Below are positions 1-8,415 of a stretch of DNA of 64,000 nt, piece by piece. This DNA comes from an uncultured Nitrospiraceae bacterium (GTDB lineage Bacteria > Nitrospirota > Thermodesulfovibrionia > Thermodesulfovibrionales > Dissulfurispiraceae), in assembly GCA_903822005.1 (NCBI GenBank), contig CAIJNL010000014.1:62001-126000 (forward strand), in the 5' to 3' direction. The position numbers were made by a program, and so were the translations under genes. The notes beneath the pieces were generated by a model. It saw nothing but the letters and a program-made list of their open reading frames with translations, was not told where the DNA came from and searched no databases. How positions within the stretch are numbered: position 1 is the first letter of the stretch; every line of letters begins with the position of its first letter.

Positions 1-1268
1 TCCATGTAAGCCGGCTCGTCTTCAGCTTTCAGCCCGGCATATTTCCCCTTGGTAACATCTTCATAATATGCCTCGGACAGCATAATATGCCCGATATGAA
101 GACTGTTGGGAATACGGATGACCCTCGCCTTTTCCTTGTCCGTATCAGTCAATGTTCGTATGCATGCCTGTATGGCTTCTTTGTCTGTTGCAAGCACAAG
201 AGGAATTATCGCCGACTTTAATACTGTGCTCGTCAGACAGTTCGGATACATTTTCTCGGTATCAATCTTGTCGAATAGCCGCTTTGTAATGGCGCTGGCC
301 AGCCCTGTGCCCAATGCGTTTCCATGAGAAACTTCAGAGATATCCAGCATACACGTTCTCTGAACCTGTACCCCGCCTGTTGCATACTCGGTAGAAAACG
401 TGCCTGTGATATTTGCATCCACGCCGCCGCCGCTGTAGTTCTTGCCTATTTCATCGACAATGAGCACATCTCCCTCACCAACGATTATTTGCGGCATGTT
501 TGCCCAGGAGAGCTTTAACAAATCCGGCTCTCTCGCCATGATGTCATCTTTATGAATCGCCTCTATCTTACAGGTTTCATCATAGGCATTTTCCACGAAG
601 GAAATTGAGAATAAAATCGGGGCCTTTTCAAGGATTACTTTTGCATTGGCAGGCAGGTTACGGGCGATCTTTCCCATACCGTCGCTATGCACACTCTCAG
701 CGCCTTCCTGTTTGCCAAGGCCGACGACCATCATTTTCAAGGGTCCGCTTTCATAATCGCCGCGGAAGGCATTGTGAGGTTTTACACGGCATGATACTAT
801 AATGCCGTCTGATTCATAAGCCGTTTTATCCATATAAACCGGTAGCCCCAGCTCTGAATGGCCCAGCATGACTGTATCCATGCTGGATTTTATCGGGCAG
901 CCCATTGTTTTTTCGGTTATGTTATATCCCTCCAAAACTTCTATCTGTCCTTCTGCAGTTGCACCGCCGTGACTTCCCATGGCCGGAACAATAAAGGGAT
1001 TGGCCTGTCTGGACTTTACAAAATCTACTATTGCCTTAGTAATAATATCAACGTTGGCAATTCCCCTGCTGCCGGCAGTTATTGCGATATTCATGCCTTT
1101 TTTGATTTGACCGGATATCTTTTCCTGTGACAACTCCGCAGATACAACTCCGGGTATTTCCGCCGGTTTGATAATCTGCCGTGAAAATGTCTGTGTGGCA
1201 CGAAACATTTTTGGAATCTGCACATTCTCCAGTAATTTTGATACGACGCCGCCTTTTTTAACGTCCAT
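1..1268 (-). CDS. LarA-like nickel-pincer cofactor-dependent isomerase (lactate racemase family), 3' end off window
   Basis: This reading frame is open from the ATG at 1268 to the window edge, 422 codons without a stop, so it is almost full length for the family. A GGGGG ribosome-binding stretch sits just before the start. The protein shows MGSHGGATAEGQ at about residues 95-106 and VKPHNAF plus ESGPLKMMVVGLGKQ further on. These resemble the His/Lys nickel-pincer pocket of the LarA (DUF2088) family. Known members racemise or epimerise 2-hydroxy acids such as lactate, malate or gluconate. It lies 160 bp downstream of the garD-type dehydratase on the same strand, so the substrate is probably a sugar acid or related hydroxy acid. 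LarB, needed for the cofactor, is encoded at 59920. Family assignment is firm; the substrate is inferred. Confidence 0.8.
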   Translation of the reverse strand, partial: MDVKKGGVVSKLLENVQIPKMFRATQTFSRQIIKPAEIPGVVSAELSQEKISGQIKKGMNIAITAGSRGIANVDIITKAIVDFVKSRQANPFIVPAMGSHGGATAEGQIEVLEGYNITEKTMGCPIKSSMDTVMLGHSELGLPVYMDKTAYESDGIIVSCRVKPHNAFRGDYESGPLKMMVVGLGKQEGAESVHSDGMGKIARNLPANAKVILEKAPILFSISFVENAYDETCKIEAIHKDDIMAREPDLLKLSWANMPQIIVGEGDVLIVDEIGKNYSGGGVDANITGTFSTEYATGGVQVQRTCMLDISEVSHGNALGTGLASAITKRLFDKIDTEKMYPNCLTSTVLKSAIIPLVLATDKEAIQACIRTLTDTDKEKARVIRIPNSLHIGHIMLSEAYYEDVTKGKYAGLKAEDEPAYM

Positions 1269-1428
1269 TATTAATCCCCCTCGATTTATATCCTTGAAAC
1301 ATGTTTATTATATCGTTTCGGACAGTTAAATACATCAAACGCAAGTGCACGATAATCGGCAGTTTATACCATGCGTTTTACTCCACTAACGACAGACATG
1401 GATGACAGCTCTGTATAAGCCGTTATCT

Positions 1429-2964
1429 TTATGTTATCGGCGCAGGATTAAACAGGCACAAGGCATTATTGAGTCCCCAATGGTCAGCCCAGGTCTGCTT
1501 ACGTCCGCTTGCGACATCTATAATTAGGCGGAATATTTCCCATCCAACCTCTTCTATTGTTGTCTCTCCGGTAGCTATACGCCCTGCATTAACATCTATA
1601 AGATCATGCCATTGTTCGGTCAGGGCATTTCGTGTCGAAACCTTTATGACCGGGGTCATAGCCAGTCCATAGGGCGTCCCCCGTCCTGTTGTGAAGACCT
1701 GCACATGCATTCCCGAAGCCAGCTGCAATGTCCCGCAGACAAAATCGCTTGCCGGCGTGGCCGCGTAGATCAATCCTTTCTGACATGCCTTTTCACCGGG
1801 CGATAAAACCGCAACTATCGGACTGGTGCCTGATTTGGCTATTGACCCCAACGCTTTTTCTACCACATTAGCGAGTCCGCCCTTTTTGTTTCCGGGGGTA
1901 GGATTAGCGCTTCTGTCCACGCCACCCATATCCAGATAATTGTCATACCATTTCATTTCATTTATTAAAGCCCGCCCTACTTCTTCATTGACCACCCTGG
2001 GCGTCAGCAAATGGATAGCATCTCTTACCTCGCTGACTTCGGAAAACATGACCGTTGCTCCGGCACGCACCAATAAATCAGCCGCATACCCAACAGCCGG
2101 GTTGGCGGTAACGCCTGAAAAAGCATCGCTTCCGCCGCATTGCAAGCCTACGACCAACCCTGAAACAGGGCAAGAAACCCGCCGTCTCTGATCAAGCTTT
2201 TTTAACTTCTTATCAGCTTTCTCCACAATCGCATCAACCATCTTTATAAATCCGGCATGCTCCTGCAATACAACAATATTGGAAGGGTCCAGATCGGGCA
2301 TTAATCTTTCAGGAAGAAGTTTTTCGCAGCCAAGGCCCACCACCAGTATCTCTCCCCCAAAGTTCGGATGAGTCGCTATATTCCTGACCGTGCGGATAGG
2401 GACCTTTGCCTCAGGCGCATCGATGGCCACACCGCATCCATATGCATGGTTTAATGCGACAACATCATCGACATTGGGGTATTTTGGAAGGACTTCATCT
2501 TTGATGCGTTTGACCGCGTAATCAAGCACGCTTGCAACGCATTGAACACTTGTAGTGATCCCCAGAACATTCTTTGTGGCGACACTGCCGTCCGCATTGC
2601 AGTATCCGTCGAACACATAACCCTCGAGCGGAGGCAACGGGGCAGGAACTTTATTGGCAAGCGGCAATTCATCCAGCTGCGGAGCGGCCGGTAATTGTAC
2701 GAGTGATTCATCTATCCAGCTTCCTTTTTCGATGCGGCGCACGGCATACCCGATAACTTCGCCATAACGAACAAGTGCCGCGTCTTTATCCAGGTCGACT
2801 AATGCGACTTTGTGTCCCTGGGGTACATGTTCCTGCAGCACAAGCCCGCTCTCAAATACCGTCCCTTTGGGCAGCCCTCCTTCGTTAACCACAATCGCGA
2901 CATTATCCTGAGGGTTTACAAGGATATAAAGCGGTTTGTTGTTCTGGTTTTCTGACTTTGACAT
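1429..2964 (-). CDS. garD: Galactarate/altronate dehydratase family (UxaA/GarD)
   Basis: The 511-residue protein matches the full-length UxaA/GarD hydrolyase architecture. An N-terminal SAF-like domain (about 1-95) is followed by the long catalytic part, with NHAYGCG near residue 170 and the ending [19 protein letters not shown], which is characteristic of galactarate dehydratases. The family removes water from sugar acids such as galactarate or altronate in an iron-dependent reaction in the cytoplasm. Length is close to E. coli GarD (523 residues, from memory). A good SD (GGAGG) precedes the ATG. A sigma-54-type promoter lies about 80 bp upstream and the activator gene is divergent. The exact sugar acid cannot be read from sequence. 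The LarA-like isomerase downstream is the likely partner. Confidence 0.85.
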   Translation of the reverse strand: MSKSENQNNKPLYILVNPQDNVAIVVNEGGLPKGTVFESGLVLQEHVPQGHKVALVDLDKDAALVRYGEVIGYAVRRIEKGSWIDESLVQLPAAPQLDELPLANKVPAPLPPLEGYVFDGYCNADGSVATKNVLGITTSVQCVASVLDYAVKRIKDEVLPKYPNVDDVVALNHAYGCGVAIDAPEAKVPIRTVRNIATHPNFGGEILVVGLGCEKLLPERLMPDLDPSNIVVLQEHAGFIKMVDAIVEKADKKLKKLDQRRRVSCPVSGLVVGLQCGGSDAFSGVTANPAVGYAADLLVRAGATVMFSEVSEVRDAIHLLTPRVVNEEVGRALINEMKWYDNYLDMGGVDRSANPTPGNKKGGLANVVEKALGSIAKSGTSPIVAVLSPGEKACQKGLIYAATPASDFVCGTLQLASGMHVQVFTTGRGTPYGLAMTPVIKVSTRNALTEQWHDLIDVNAGRIATGETTIEEVGWEIFRLIIDVASGRKQTWADHWGLNNALCLFNPAPIT

Positions 2965-3018
2965 TGTAAGTCCTCCTTTACAGGTTTTTTCGACCTTAAA
3001 GTTGTCGACTCAACCCTA

Positions 3019-3035
3019 TGACAATCATATTGTCA
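3019..3035. promoter_or_regulatory. Palindrome at the garD transcription start
   Basis: TGACAAT-CAT-ATTGTCA is a perfect 7-bp inverted repeat that overlaps the predicted +1 of the sigma-54 promoter. It could be a repressor operator or a 5' hairpin of the mRNA. No other evidence separates these options. Confidence 0.45.
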
Positions 3036-3043
3036 GTGATTTC

Positions 3044-3059
3044 AGCAATATGCATGCCA
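3044..3059 (-). promoter_or_regulatory. Sigma-54 promoter of the garD operon
   Basis: On the minus strand the sequence reads TGGCATGCATATTGCT. This fits the -24/-12 consensus TGGCACG-N4-TTGCW, with GG and GC at the required spacing. The predicted start site is near 3033, giving a leader of about 70 nt to the garD ATG at 2964. The divergent gene encodes a sigma-54 activator, which makes the match credible. Confidence 0.8.
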
Positions 3060-3148
3060 CGGCATTCATATAATAAAAAATACAAATAAATTAATATCTT
3101 ACCCTCTTTCACCTTCCTTGAATATCCAGCCTTACGGTATAAAATTAA

Positions 3149-3180
3149 ACACTTGATGCGGCATATGTTGCGTCAAGTGT
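3149..3180. promoter_or_regulatory. Inverted repeat, probable upstream activator site for the PrpR-type regulator
   Basis: ACACTTGATGC and GCGTCAAGTGT form 11-bp arms with one mismatch around a 10-bp spacer. The site lies about 90-135 bp upstream of the garD sigma-54 promoter, where enhancer sites of sigma-54 activators are usual, and about 50 bp before the regulator start, so it could also serve autoregulation. Confidence 0.6.
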
Positions 3181-3227
3181 CGCTTATCGTTTAGAGTAAA
3201 TACACTTTATTATTGGGAGATTGGCGC

Positions 3228-5141
3228 ATGGCACGCATTGCATTTATCGCCCCTGACAAACGACTGCTGAAGCACGGGGAGGAGATCGTCCGCAAACTCG
3301 GGATTTCAGACCGGGTAGATTTCTATCTCGCTGTCCTGCAATCCGCGATTGATCTGGCAAAACGACTGGAGCGGGAAGATGTAGACGTAATTGTGTCGCG
3401 AGGCGGGACTGCGAAGGTCATGATCGAGTCCAGGGTAAATATACCTGTGGTTGAAATCGTGATCGGAGGGCAAGACCTTGCCCAGATGTTTCATAATATA
3501 AAAAAAATAACCGGCCTTGCCAAGCCAAAAGTCGCCATTCTCGCCTTCAGCAATATGGTACACGATATAGACGTCTTGTCGTCCATACTCGAGATAGACC
3601 TTACCATATACCCGCTGGAGCGGATAGAAGATATTCCACAGAAAGTGGATGAGGTGTCCTTAACAGACGCCGACATGGTCGTCGGCGGAATACAAACAAT
3701 CACACTGGCCAAAAAAAAGGGACTGCCCTCCTACCTTATCCACTCAGGGGATTACGCAGTTGAGGCCGCATTTATTGAGGCCCAGAAGGTCGCTCTTGGA
3801 CGAAAAATAGAAAAGGAGCGTGCACAGGAGTTTAAGGCCCTAGTTGACTACTCACTGGATGGAATAATAAGCATAAACAGCGAGAGAACGATAATGGTGT
3901 TCAACCAGACCGCCGAGCGCCTTCTGCAGTGCTCAGCGAGGGACGTGATCGGAAAAGAGATGCCCGATGTTTTTCCTTTTTTCAACGTCGATCCCTGCCT
4001 GGAAGAGGGCCGGGAACTTATCGGGCAAGTATTATCCCTCCCCGATATATCAATAACCGCCAACATCGCTCCGATAATGGTTGGACGGGACACTGTCGGG
4101 GCCATAATCAGTTTTCAGGATATAGGCCGGATACAGGAAGTTGAATCAAAGATAAGAAATGAGGTCCTGGCCCGCAGATTGACCGCAAAATATCAGTTCG
4201 AGGACATTATCGGAATCTCGGCTGAGATATTGGAAACAAAAAGGATAGCCAGACAGATTGCCGGGCTCGATGCCACCATTCTGATATCAGGGGAATCGGG
4301 CACCGGTAAAGAACTGTTTGCCCAGAGCATACATACCGGCAGCCGCAGATACAGCGGTCCCTTCGTTGCCATCAACTGCGCGGCGCTGCCATCGAATCTT
4401 CTCGAAAGCGAGCTGTTCGGTTATGTCGAAGGCGCGTTCACAGGTGCGATGAGAAAGGGCAAGCCGGGCATGTTCGAGCTGGCTCACAGGGGAACGATCT
4501 TTCTGGACGAGATTTCCGAAATGGACCGGCATGGCCAGGCGCGCCTGCTGCGCATTATACAGGAAAAGCAGGTCATGCGGCTCGGCGACGACAAATACAT
4601 TCCTATTGATGTCCGGATCATTTCGGCAACAAATAAAAACCTTGGCGAGCTTGTCCGGCAGGGAGAGTTCCGTCAGGACCTCTACTACCGCCTGAAAGTG
4701 CTTACGATCAACATCCCGCCCTTGCGCAAGAGGACAGGGGACATCGAGCACCTCGCCCGCCTGTTCCTGCGTGACAATTGCGCGCGCCACAGAAAGCAGC
4801 TTGATTTGGCTCCATCTGCCTGTACCTTCTTGTCCGGGTATGCATGGCCAGGCAATGTGAGAGAGCTCATGCATTTTCTTGAAAGGCTTGTGCTTTCATC
4901 AACAGAGCGGAATATAACTATAAACACGCTGAAGAAGCATCTCGAAGACCGCGAATACGATTCGGAGACCGACTACCTGCCGATAGAAACCACAGCGCAT
5001 TCGGAAGAGCGCAGGATAAAGCATGCTCTGGACAAGTCAAATTCCAACATTAAAAAGGCCGCTGAATTGCTCGGGATGAACAGAAGCACTCTTTACCGGA
5101 AGCTGAGCACTTTCAATATAGAAATAAAGAAGAAATACTGA
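3228..5141 (+). CDS. Sigma-54-dependent activator with PrpR N-terminal sensor and PAS domain
   Basis: The 637-residue protein has four parts in order. A PrpR-N sensor domain (about 1-190) is followed by a PAS domain (about 205-305). The AAA+ sigma-54 interaction domain has Walker [11 protein letters not shown] near residue 355 and the sigma-54 loop GAFTGA near 402. A Fis-type HTH ends the protein ([19 protein letters not shown]). I chose the ATG at 3228 because GGGAG lies 8 bp before it; an in-frame TTG at 3213 overlaps that SD. PrpR-N proteins sense small metabolites in the cytoplasm and act on sigma-54 promoters. Divergence from garD, the promoter at 3044-3059 and the inverted repeat at 3149-3180 make the garD/larA-like operon its likely target. 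Confidence 0.9.
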   Translation: MARIAFIAPDKRLLKHGEEIVRKLGISDRVDFYLAVLQSAIDLAKRLEREDVDVIVSRGGTAKVMIESRVNIPVVEIVIGGQDLAQMFHNIKKITGLAKPKVAILAFSNMVHDIDVLSSILEIDLTIYPLERIEDIPQKVDEVSLTDADMVVGGIQTITLAKKKGLPSYLIHSGDYAVEAAFIEAQKVALGRKIEKERAQEFKALVDYSLDGIISINSERTIMVFNQTAERLLQCSARDVIGKEMPDVFPFFNVDPCLEEGRELIGQVLSLPDISITANIAPIMVGRDTVGAIISFQDIGRIQEVESKIRNEVLARRLTAKYQFEDIIGISAEILETKRIARQIAGLDATILISGESGTGKELFAQSIHTGSRRYSGPFVAINCAALPSNLLESELFGYVEGAFTGAMRKGKPGMFELAHRGTIFLDEISEMDRHGQARLLRIIQEKQVMRLGDDKYIPIDVRIISATNKNLGELVRQGEFRQDLYYRLKVLTINIPPLRKRTGDIEHLARLFLRDNCARHRKQLDLAPSACTFLSGYAWPGNVRELMHFLERLVLSSTERNITINTLKKHLEDREYDSETDYLPIETTAHSEERRIKHALDKSNSNIKKAAELLGMNRSTLYRKLSTFNIEIKKKY

Positions 5142-5154
5142 CAAACTATAACGT

Positions 5155-5299
5155 ACGGTAAGGACACCCGCCTCTTGTCTCGCTGAATAAGCTCATGTCG
5201 ATTTAACAACCGTAGCAGCAAAAGGGCGCACATTACTTTTGACGGATCAGAATCGCAAGGAAGGTCACACCGAGACATCGAGTCGGCTGCCCTTACCGT
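5155..5299 (+). repeat. Structured intergenic repeat, copy 1 (short form)
   Basis: This 145-bp element sits between two convergent genes and is bounded by perfect 9-bp inverted repeats, ACGGTAAGG and CCTTACCGT. Inside, TGTCTCG and CGAGACA form a second inverted pair. It shares long blocks with 60688-60838 and partly with 58597-58700, for example TCGCTGAATAAGCTC and GGTCACACCGAGACATCGAG. No ORF is shared between copies. It could be a MITE-like element or a structured RNA. It also fills the intergenic space 5142-5341. Confidence 0.75.
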
Positions 5300-5341
5300 C
5301 TTCTTGAACTGGCGATTGACTACATTTAAAGGCCGGCGGGT

Positions 5342-6127
5342 TTATGACGGCAGTTCAGTCTGCACGGCTTGAGGCTGTCCTTCTACAGTCTCTTCCTGCC
5401 GGATGATCCAGATGGTCTCGAACTGCTTGTCCTGATAAACGCGCACCAGGCCAAGCCTCAGGATCTCAAGCAGCGCCAGGAATGTGACAATGATCTGCAC
5501 CCGGCGATTGTCCTCCTCAAACAGCGATTCGAACTTGATAGTCTTTTCCTGCTCCACCTTGTCGATGATCGCAGCAATGCGGTCTTTTACCGTAAGTGTC
5601 TCTTTGGTTATCCTGACCTCATCAAGAGGCGCCTTGCTCAGTATTTTGTTAAGCGCTCCCACCAGGTCAAAGAGATTCACCTCAAAAAAATAGAGTTCCA
5701 GGTCCGGTTCGAACGTTGATTTATCAATTACCATGGGCTCCCGGGCATACGCGCCGGTCCAGATCTCTTCCCTCTGCCGGAGTTCTCCGGACGCCTCCTT
5801 GAATGCCTGGTATTCCAGCAGCCGCTGGACAAGGCCCGCCCTGGGGTCTTCCAGATCATCGGTCTCTATGGTCTCGTCCTTGGGCAGCAGCATGCGTGAC
5901 TTGATATAAATAAGCGTGGCGGCAATAACGAGAAATTCCGACGCTATCTCAAGGTTCAGCTCCTGCATAAGTTCAAGATAATCGAGATAACGCCTGGTAA
6001 TGATCGATATCGGTATATCGTATATATCAAGCTTGTTTTCTTTTATGAGGTGGAGCAGGAGATCGAGTGGGCCCTCGAAAACCGGTATCTTTACGCTGTA
6101 GGGACTGCCTGATTCAGTTGTTTCCAT
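5342..6127 (-). CDS. scpA: Segregation and condensation protein A
   Basis: The 261-residue protein matches ScpA, the kleisin that bridges Smc and ScpB in bacterial condensin. The N-terminal signature is YSVKIPVFEGPLDLLLHLI, followed by a helical N-domain and a C-terminal winged-helix part (VTFLALLEILRLGLVRVYQD). The length is usual for the family. It acts on the chromosome during segregation. scpB is not adjacent in this window. The upstream neighbour reads in the same direction but is 62 bp away, and no clear SD is seen before the ATG. Confidence 0.9.
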   Translation of the reverse strand: METTESGSPYSVKIPVFEGPLDLLLHLIKENKLDIYDIPISIITRRYLDYLELMQELNLEIASEFLVIAATLIYIKSRMLLPKDETIETDDLEDPRAGLVQRLLEYQAFKEASGELRQREEIWTGAYAREPMVIDKSTFEPDLELYFFEVNLFDLVGALNKILSKAPLDEVRITKETLTVKDRIAAIIDKVEQEKTIKFESLFEEDNRRVQIIVTFLALLEILRLGLVRVYQDKQFETIWIIRQEETVEGQPQAVQTELPS

Positions 6128-6189
6128 GGTAGACAGTTTACCGCAGGCATCAAAGAAACTTCAAACTGCCGGAAAAGGCTTTATCGGGA

Positions 6190-6945
6190 TTAAAAAGAGG
6201 CCCGCTTTGCAGCTACCGGTTCAGCCGGTTCAATAAACAGCTCATACTTTGAAAAAGCGAGGTAGGCAGGAAACACCAGCATGGCAACCGGCACCAGCAT
6301 CAAAAGGCCGAGCCATCTGTTTTTACCGACATTATGTGTTATGCACATCCAGAGATATGTAACAAAAGCTGTCATGAAAAGACCAAAGATGAGACCGAGA
6401 ACAGGAATCATCGTTAATACGAACAGCAGGGCTATTACTGCCGCCCACCACCAGGGCTTTCCTGCAGCATTGAGGAACAGAAAGAAGTTCAAAATTGGGA
6501 CCCAGGCGGTCCAGGCATTTGGCAAGGCAAGTTTCCTCGCGATAAAGAAAAGGCACATACAGGCATATAAATAAAAAATTGTCAATCCTGCAAGCGCAAA
6601 AACGGCTATCATTCCGATCATGGAATCCGGGATCTCCGGAATGTTCGCATCCCTCACGGCGGCCGTTATCTTTTTGCGCATGCCTTCCGGAATAATAAGG
6701 ACGGTACTGCTCTCCCGCCTTTGTTCGGCCTGGTCATCGGCTACAACAGTGGACGAATCCAGTTTTTCGTCACGATCCTGAGAGCTGGACGCAAGACCTT
6801 TTTTTTTGGCATACTTCGGATTAGGGTAATCGGTTATCCAGACCTTGCCGTTATCATCCACCCACTTATAATATGTGGCTGATGCCTCGGCAACATACAT
6901 GCATACAACAGACAAGGCTATCAGAAACAGTATCGCTCTTTTCAT
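6190..6945 (-). CDS. Membrane protein with DUF4124 and DUF5684-like domains
   Basis: I start this 251-residue protein at the ATG at 6945, preceded by AAAGGAGCG, because the open frame further upstream has no SD and the signal peptide begins here. Residues 1-20 are a signal sequence ending ASA. A DUF4124-type segment follows (YYKWVDDNGKVWITDYPNP, about 21-39). After a charged linker come four or so hydrophobic helices that include AWVPILNFFLFLNAAGKPWW, typical of DUF5684 membrane domains. The combination suggests an envelope protein with a small periplasmic domain. No enzymatic residues are recognisable and the function is unknown. Confidence 0.75.
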   Translation of the reverse strand: MKRAILFLIALSVVCMYVAEASATYYKWVDDNGKVWITDYPNPKYAKKKGLASSSQDRDEKLDSSTVVADDQAEQRRESSTVLIIPEGMRKKITAAVRDANIPEIPDSMIGMIAVFALAGLTIFYLYACMCLFFIARKLALPNAWTAWVPILNFFLFLNAAGKPWWWAAVIALLFVLTMIPVLGLIFGLFMTAFVTYLWMCITHNVGKNRWLGLLMLVPVAMLVFPAYLAFSKYELFIEPAEPVAAKRASF

Positions 6946-7069
6946 CAGCGCTCCTTTTTCTACCTGGACTATATTATCATAAATTTGATTCTTCTGAAAA
7001 TTGCTGTATAATTTATTGGTATGATAATACAATTTGCCTGAAAGGCAGACCGAAAGGAGCTATAAAGAA

Positions 7070-7759
7070 ATGAGATTATTTTGCATTGCAGCACTGATTA
7101 TTGCCTTTTTCGCTGTTCAAGCTGCGGCGGAGACAGTCAGCCTCAAGAGCGAGAAAGGAAAGCGCAGTTACAGCATCGGAAACAAAATAGGTAACGACTT
7201 CAAGCAGCAGTCCATTGAACTGGACGCGGATTTAATGGCCAGGGGGCTAAAAGATGCCTTGACCGGCAAAAAACCCGCTATGACCGAGGAGGCCATGAAA
7301 GAGGTAATCATGGCACTCCAGAAAGAACTTATGGCCAAAAGAGTCGCGCAGATAAAAGAGATTACTGACAAAAACAAAAGGGACGGGGAAGCCTTCCTTG
7401 CCGAAAACAAAAAGAAACCGGGTGTGATCACCCTTCCCGATGGACTTCAGTACAAGATAATAACAGAAGGCACCGGAAATATCCCGGCGCTGACCGACAA
7501 GGTCAAAGTCAACTACAAAGGCTCCCTGATTAACGGGACCGAATTTGACAGCAGTTATAAACGCGGCGAGCCGTTAGTGTTCGAAATTGCCAAGTTTATC
7601 GCGGGTTGGAAAGAGGCCCTTACACTGATGAAAGAAGGCTCCAAATGGGAGATATACGTTCCTTCGGAACTCGCATATGGAGACCAGGGCAGCGGCCCTG
7701 TCATAGGTCCAAACTCCGTACTGATATTTGAAATGGAGCTTATTTCGATCGTAAAATAG
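7070..7759 (+). CDS. FKBP-type peptidyl-prolyl cis-trans isomerase, exported
   Basis: The 229-residue protein resembles FkpA/Mip-type isomerases that assist folding in the periplasm. A signal peptide (about 1-20, ending AAAE) precedes an N-terminal helical dimerisation segment (about 25-120) and the FKBP domain (about 130-228). The FKBP part has VKVNYKGSLINGTEFDSSY, the GW in FIAGWKEAL and a terminal FEMELISI strand. The ATG at 7070 is preceded by AAAGGAG; the upstream in-frame ATG at 7034 would bury the signal peptide. A 12-bp hairpin follows the stop codon. Confidence 0.9.
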   Translation: MRLFCIAALIIAFFAVQAAAETVSLKSEKGKRSYSIGNKIGNDFKQQSIELDADLMARGLKDALTGKKPAMTEEAMKEVIMALQKELMAKRVAQIKEITDKNKRDGEAFLAENKKKPGVITLPDGLQYKIITEGTGNIPALTDKVKVNYKGSLINGTEFDSSYKRGEPLVFEIAKFIAGWKEALTLMKEGSKWEIYVPSELAYGDQGSGPVIGPNSVLIFEMELISIVK

Positions 7760-7763
7760 GTTG

Positions 7764-7792
7764 TTGGCGCCGGCAGCACATGCCGGCGCCAA
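7764..7792 (+). terminator. Perfect 12-bp hairpin after the FKBP gene
   Basis: TTGGCGCCGGCA and its exact complement surround a 5-nt loop, 5 bp after the stop codon. There is no T-run behind it, so it may end transcription weakly or protect the mRNA 3' end. Confidence 0.5.
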
Positions 7793-7970
7793 TCCTGCCG
7801 GTCGTCCTTAATTGCTTTCATTTACCAGCGTTTGTACATTTGCCTGTCTGTCAAATATTGCTTTTAGCCGCGGTTGTCATATAAATTCAAGTAATTATAT
7901 TTGTTGCCATACCGGATTATGCTTAGCATGTTACTACTGGGACATATTTATTGATAAAAGGAGAATCAAG

Positions 7971-8405
7971 ATGAAACTGCCCGAATACATCACCATCGAA
8001 GAGGTCAAAAGGGTCTGCAGGGAGCTTAAACTTAGAGATTGGACCGAGTTAAGGGACCCGGTTGTCCCCGAGGCGGAGGCCATGATACTTCTGCCCCTTG
8101 TCAACACCGGCAAACTGGATATTGAGATCGAAGAGTTCCGCAAGGGTCTTGAGGTGGAGCTTGAGCATGGCACCGCCTTCCCGGACTTTAATGTCACGAA
8201 TAATCATCCTGTCCTTACCGCCAAGGTGGTAATGGCCCACTTTATGGAAACACTTGACTATTACAGACTGCTCGACGTTGCAGAGATGGAAGGCGATCTT
8301 CTTAAGGCCCTTGCAGCAGGCAACATTGAAAAGGCAAAAGCGAAGCACAAGAAACTCTCGCTTGCAAAGGTAGAGCTCGGAAAATCAGAGGCCGGAAGAT
8401 TGTAA
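7971..8405 (+). CDS. Small DUF5661-like protein
   Basis: The 144-residue protein begins at the ATG at 7971, preceded by AAAGGAG; the longer open frame upstream has no SD and is Cys-rich noise. The sequence includes GLEVELEHG, VTNNHPVLTAKVVMAHFMET and LDYYRLLDVAEMEGD, which I associate with the DUF5661 family from memory. It is predicted to be a soluble, largely helical protein with no signal peptide. Function is unknown. It is convergent with the next gene, 10 bp away. Confidence 0.65.
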   Translation: MKLPEYITIEEVKRVCRELKLRDWTELRDPVVPEAEAMILLPLVNTGKLDIEIEEFRKGLEVELEHGTAFPDFNVTNNHPVLTAKVVMAHFMETLDYYRLLDVAEMEGDLLKALAAGNIEKAKAKHKKLSLAKVELGKSEAGRL

Positions 8406-8415
8406 GGTTCCGGCC

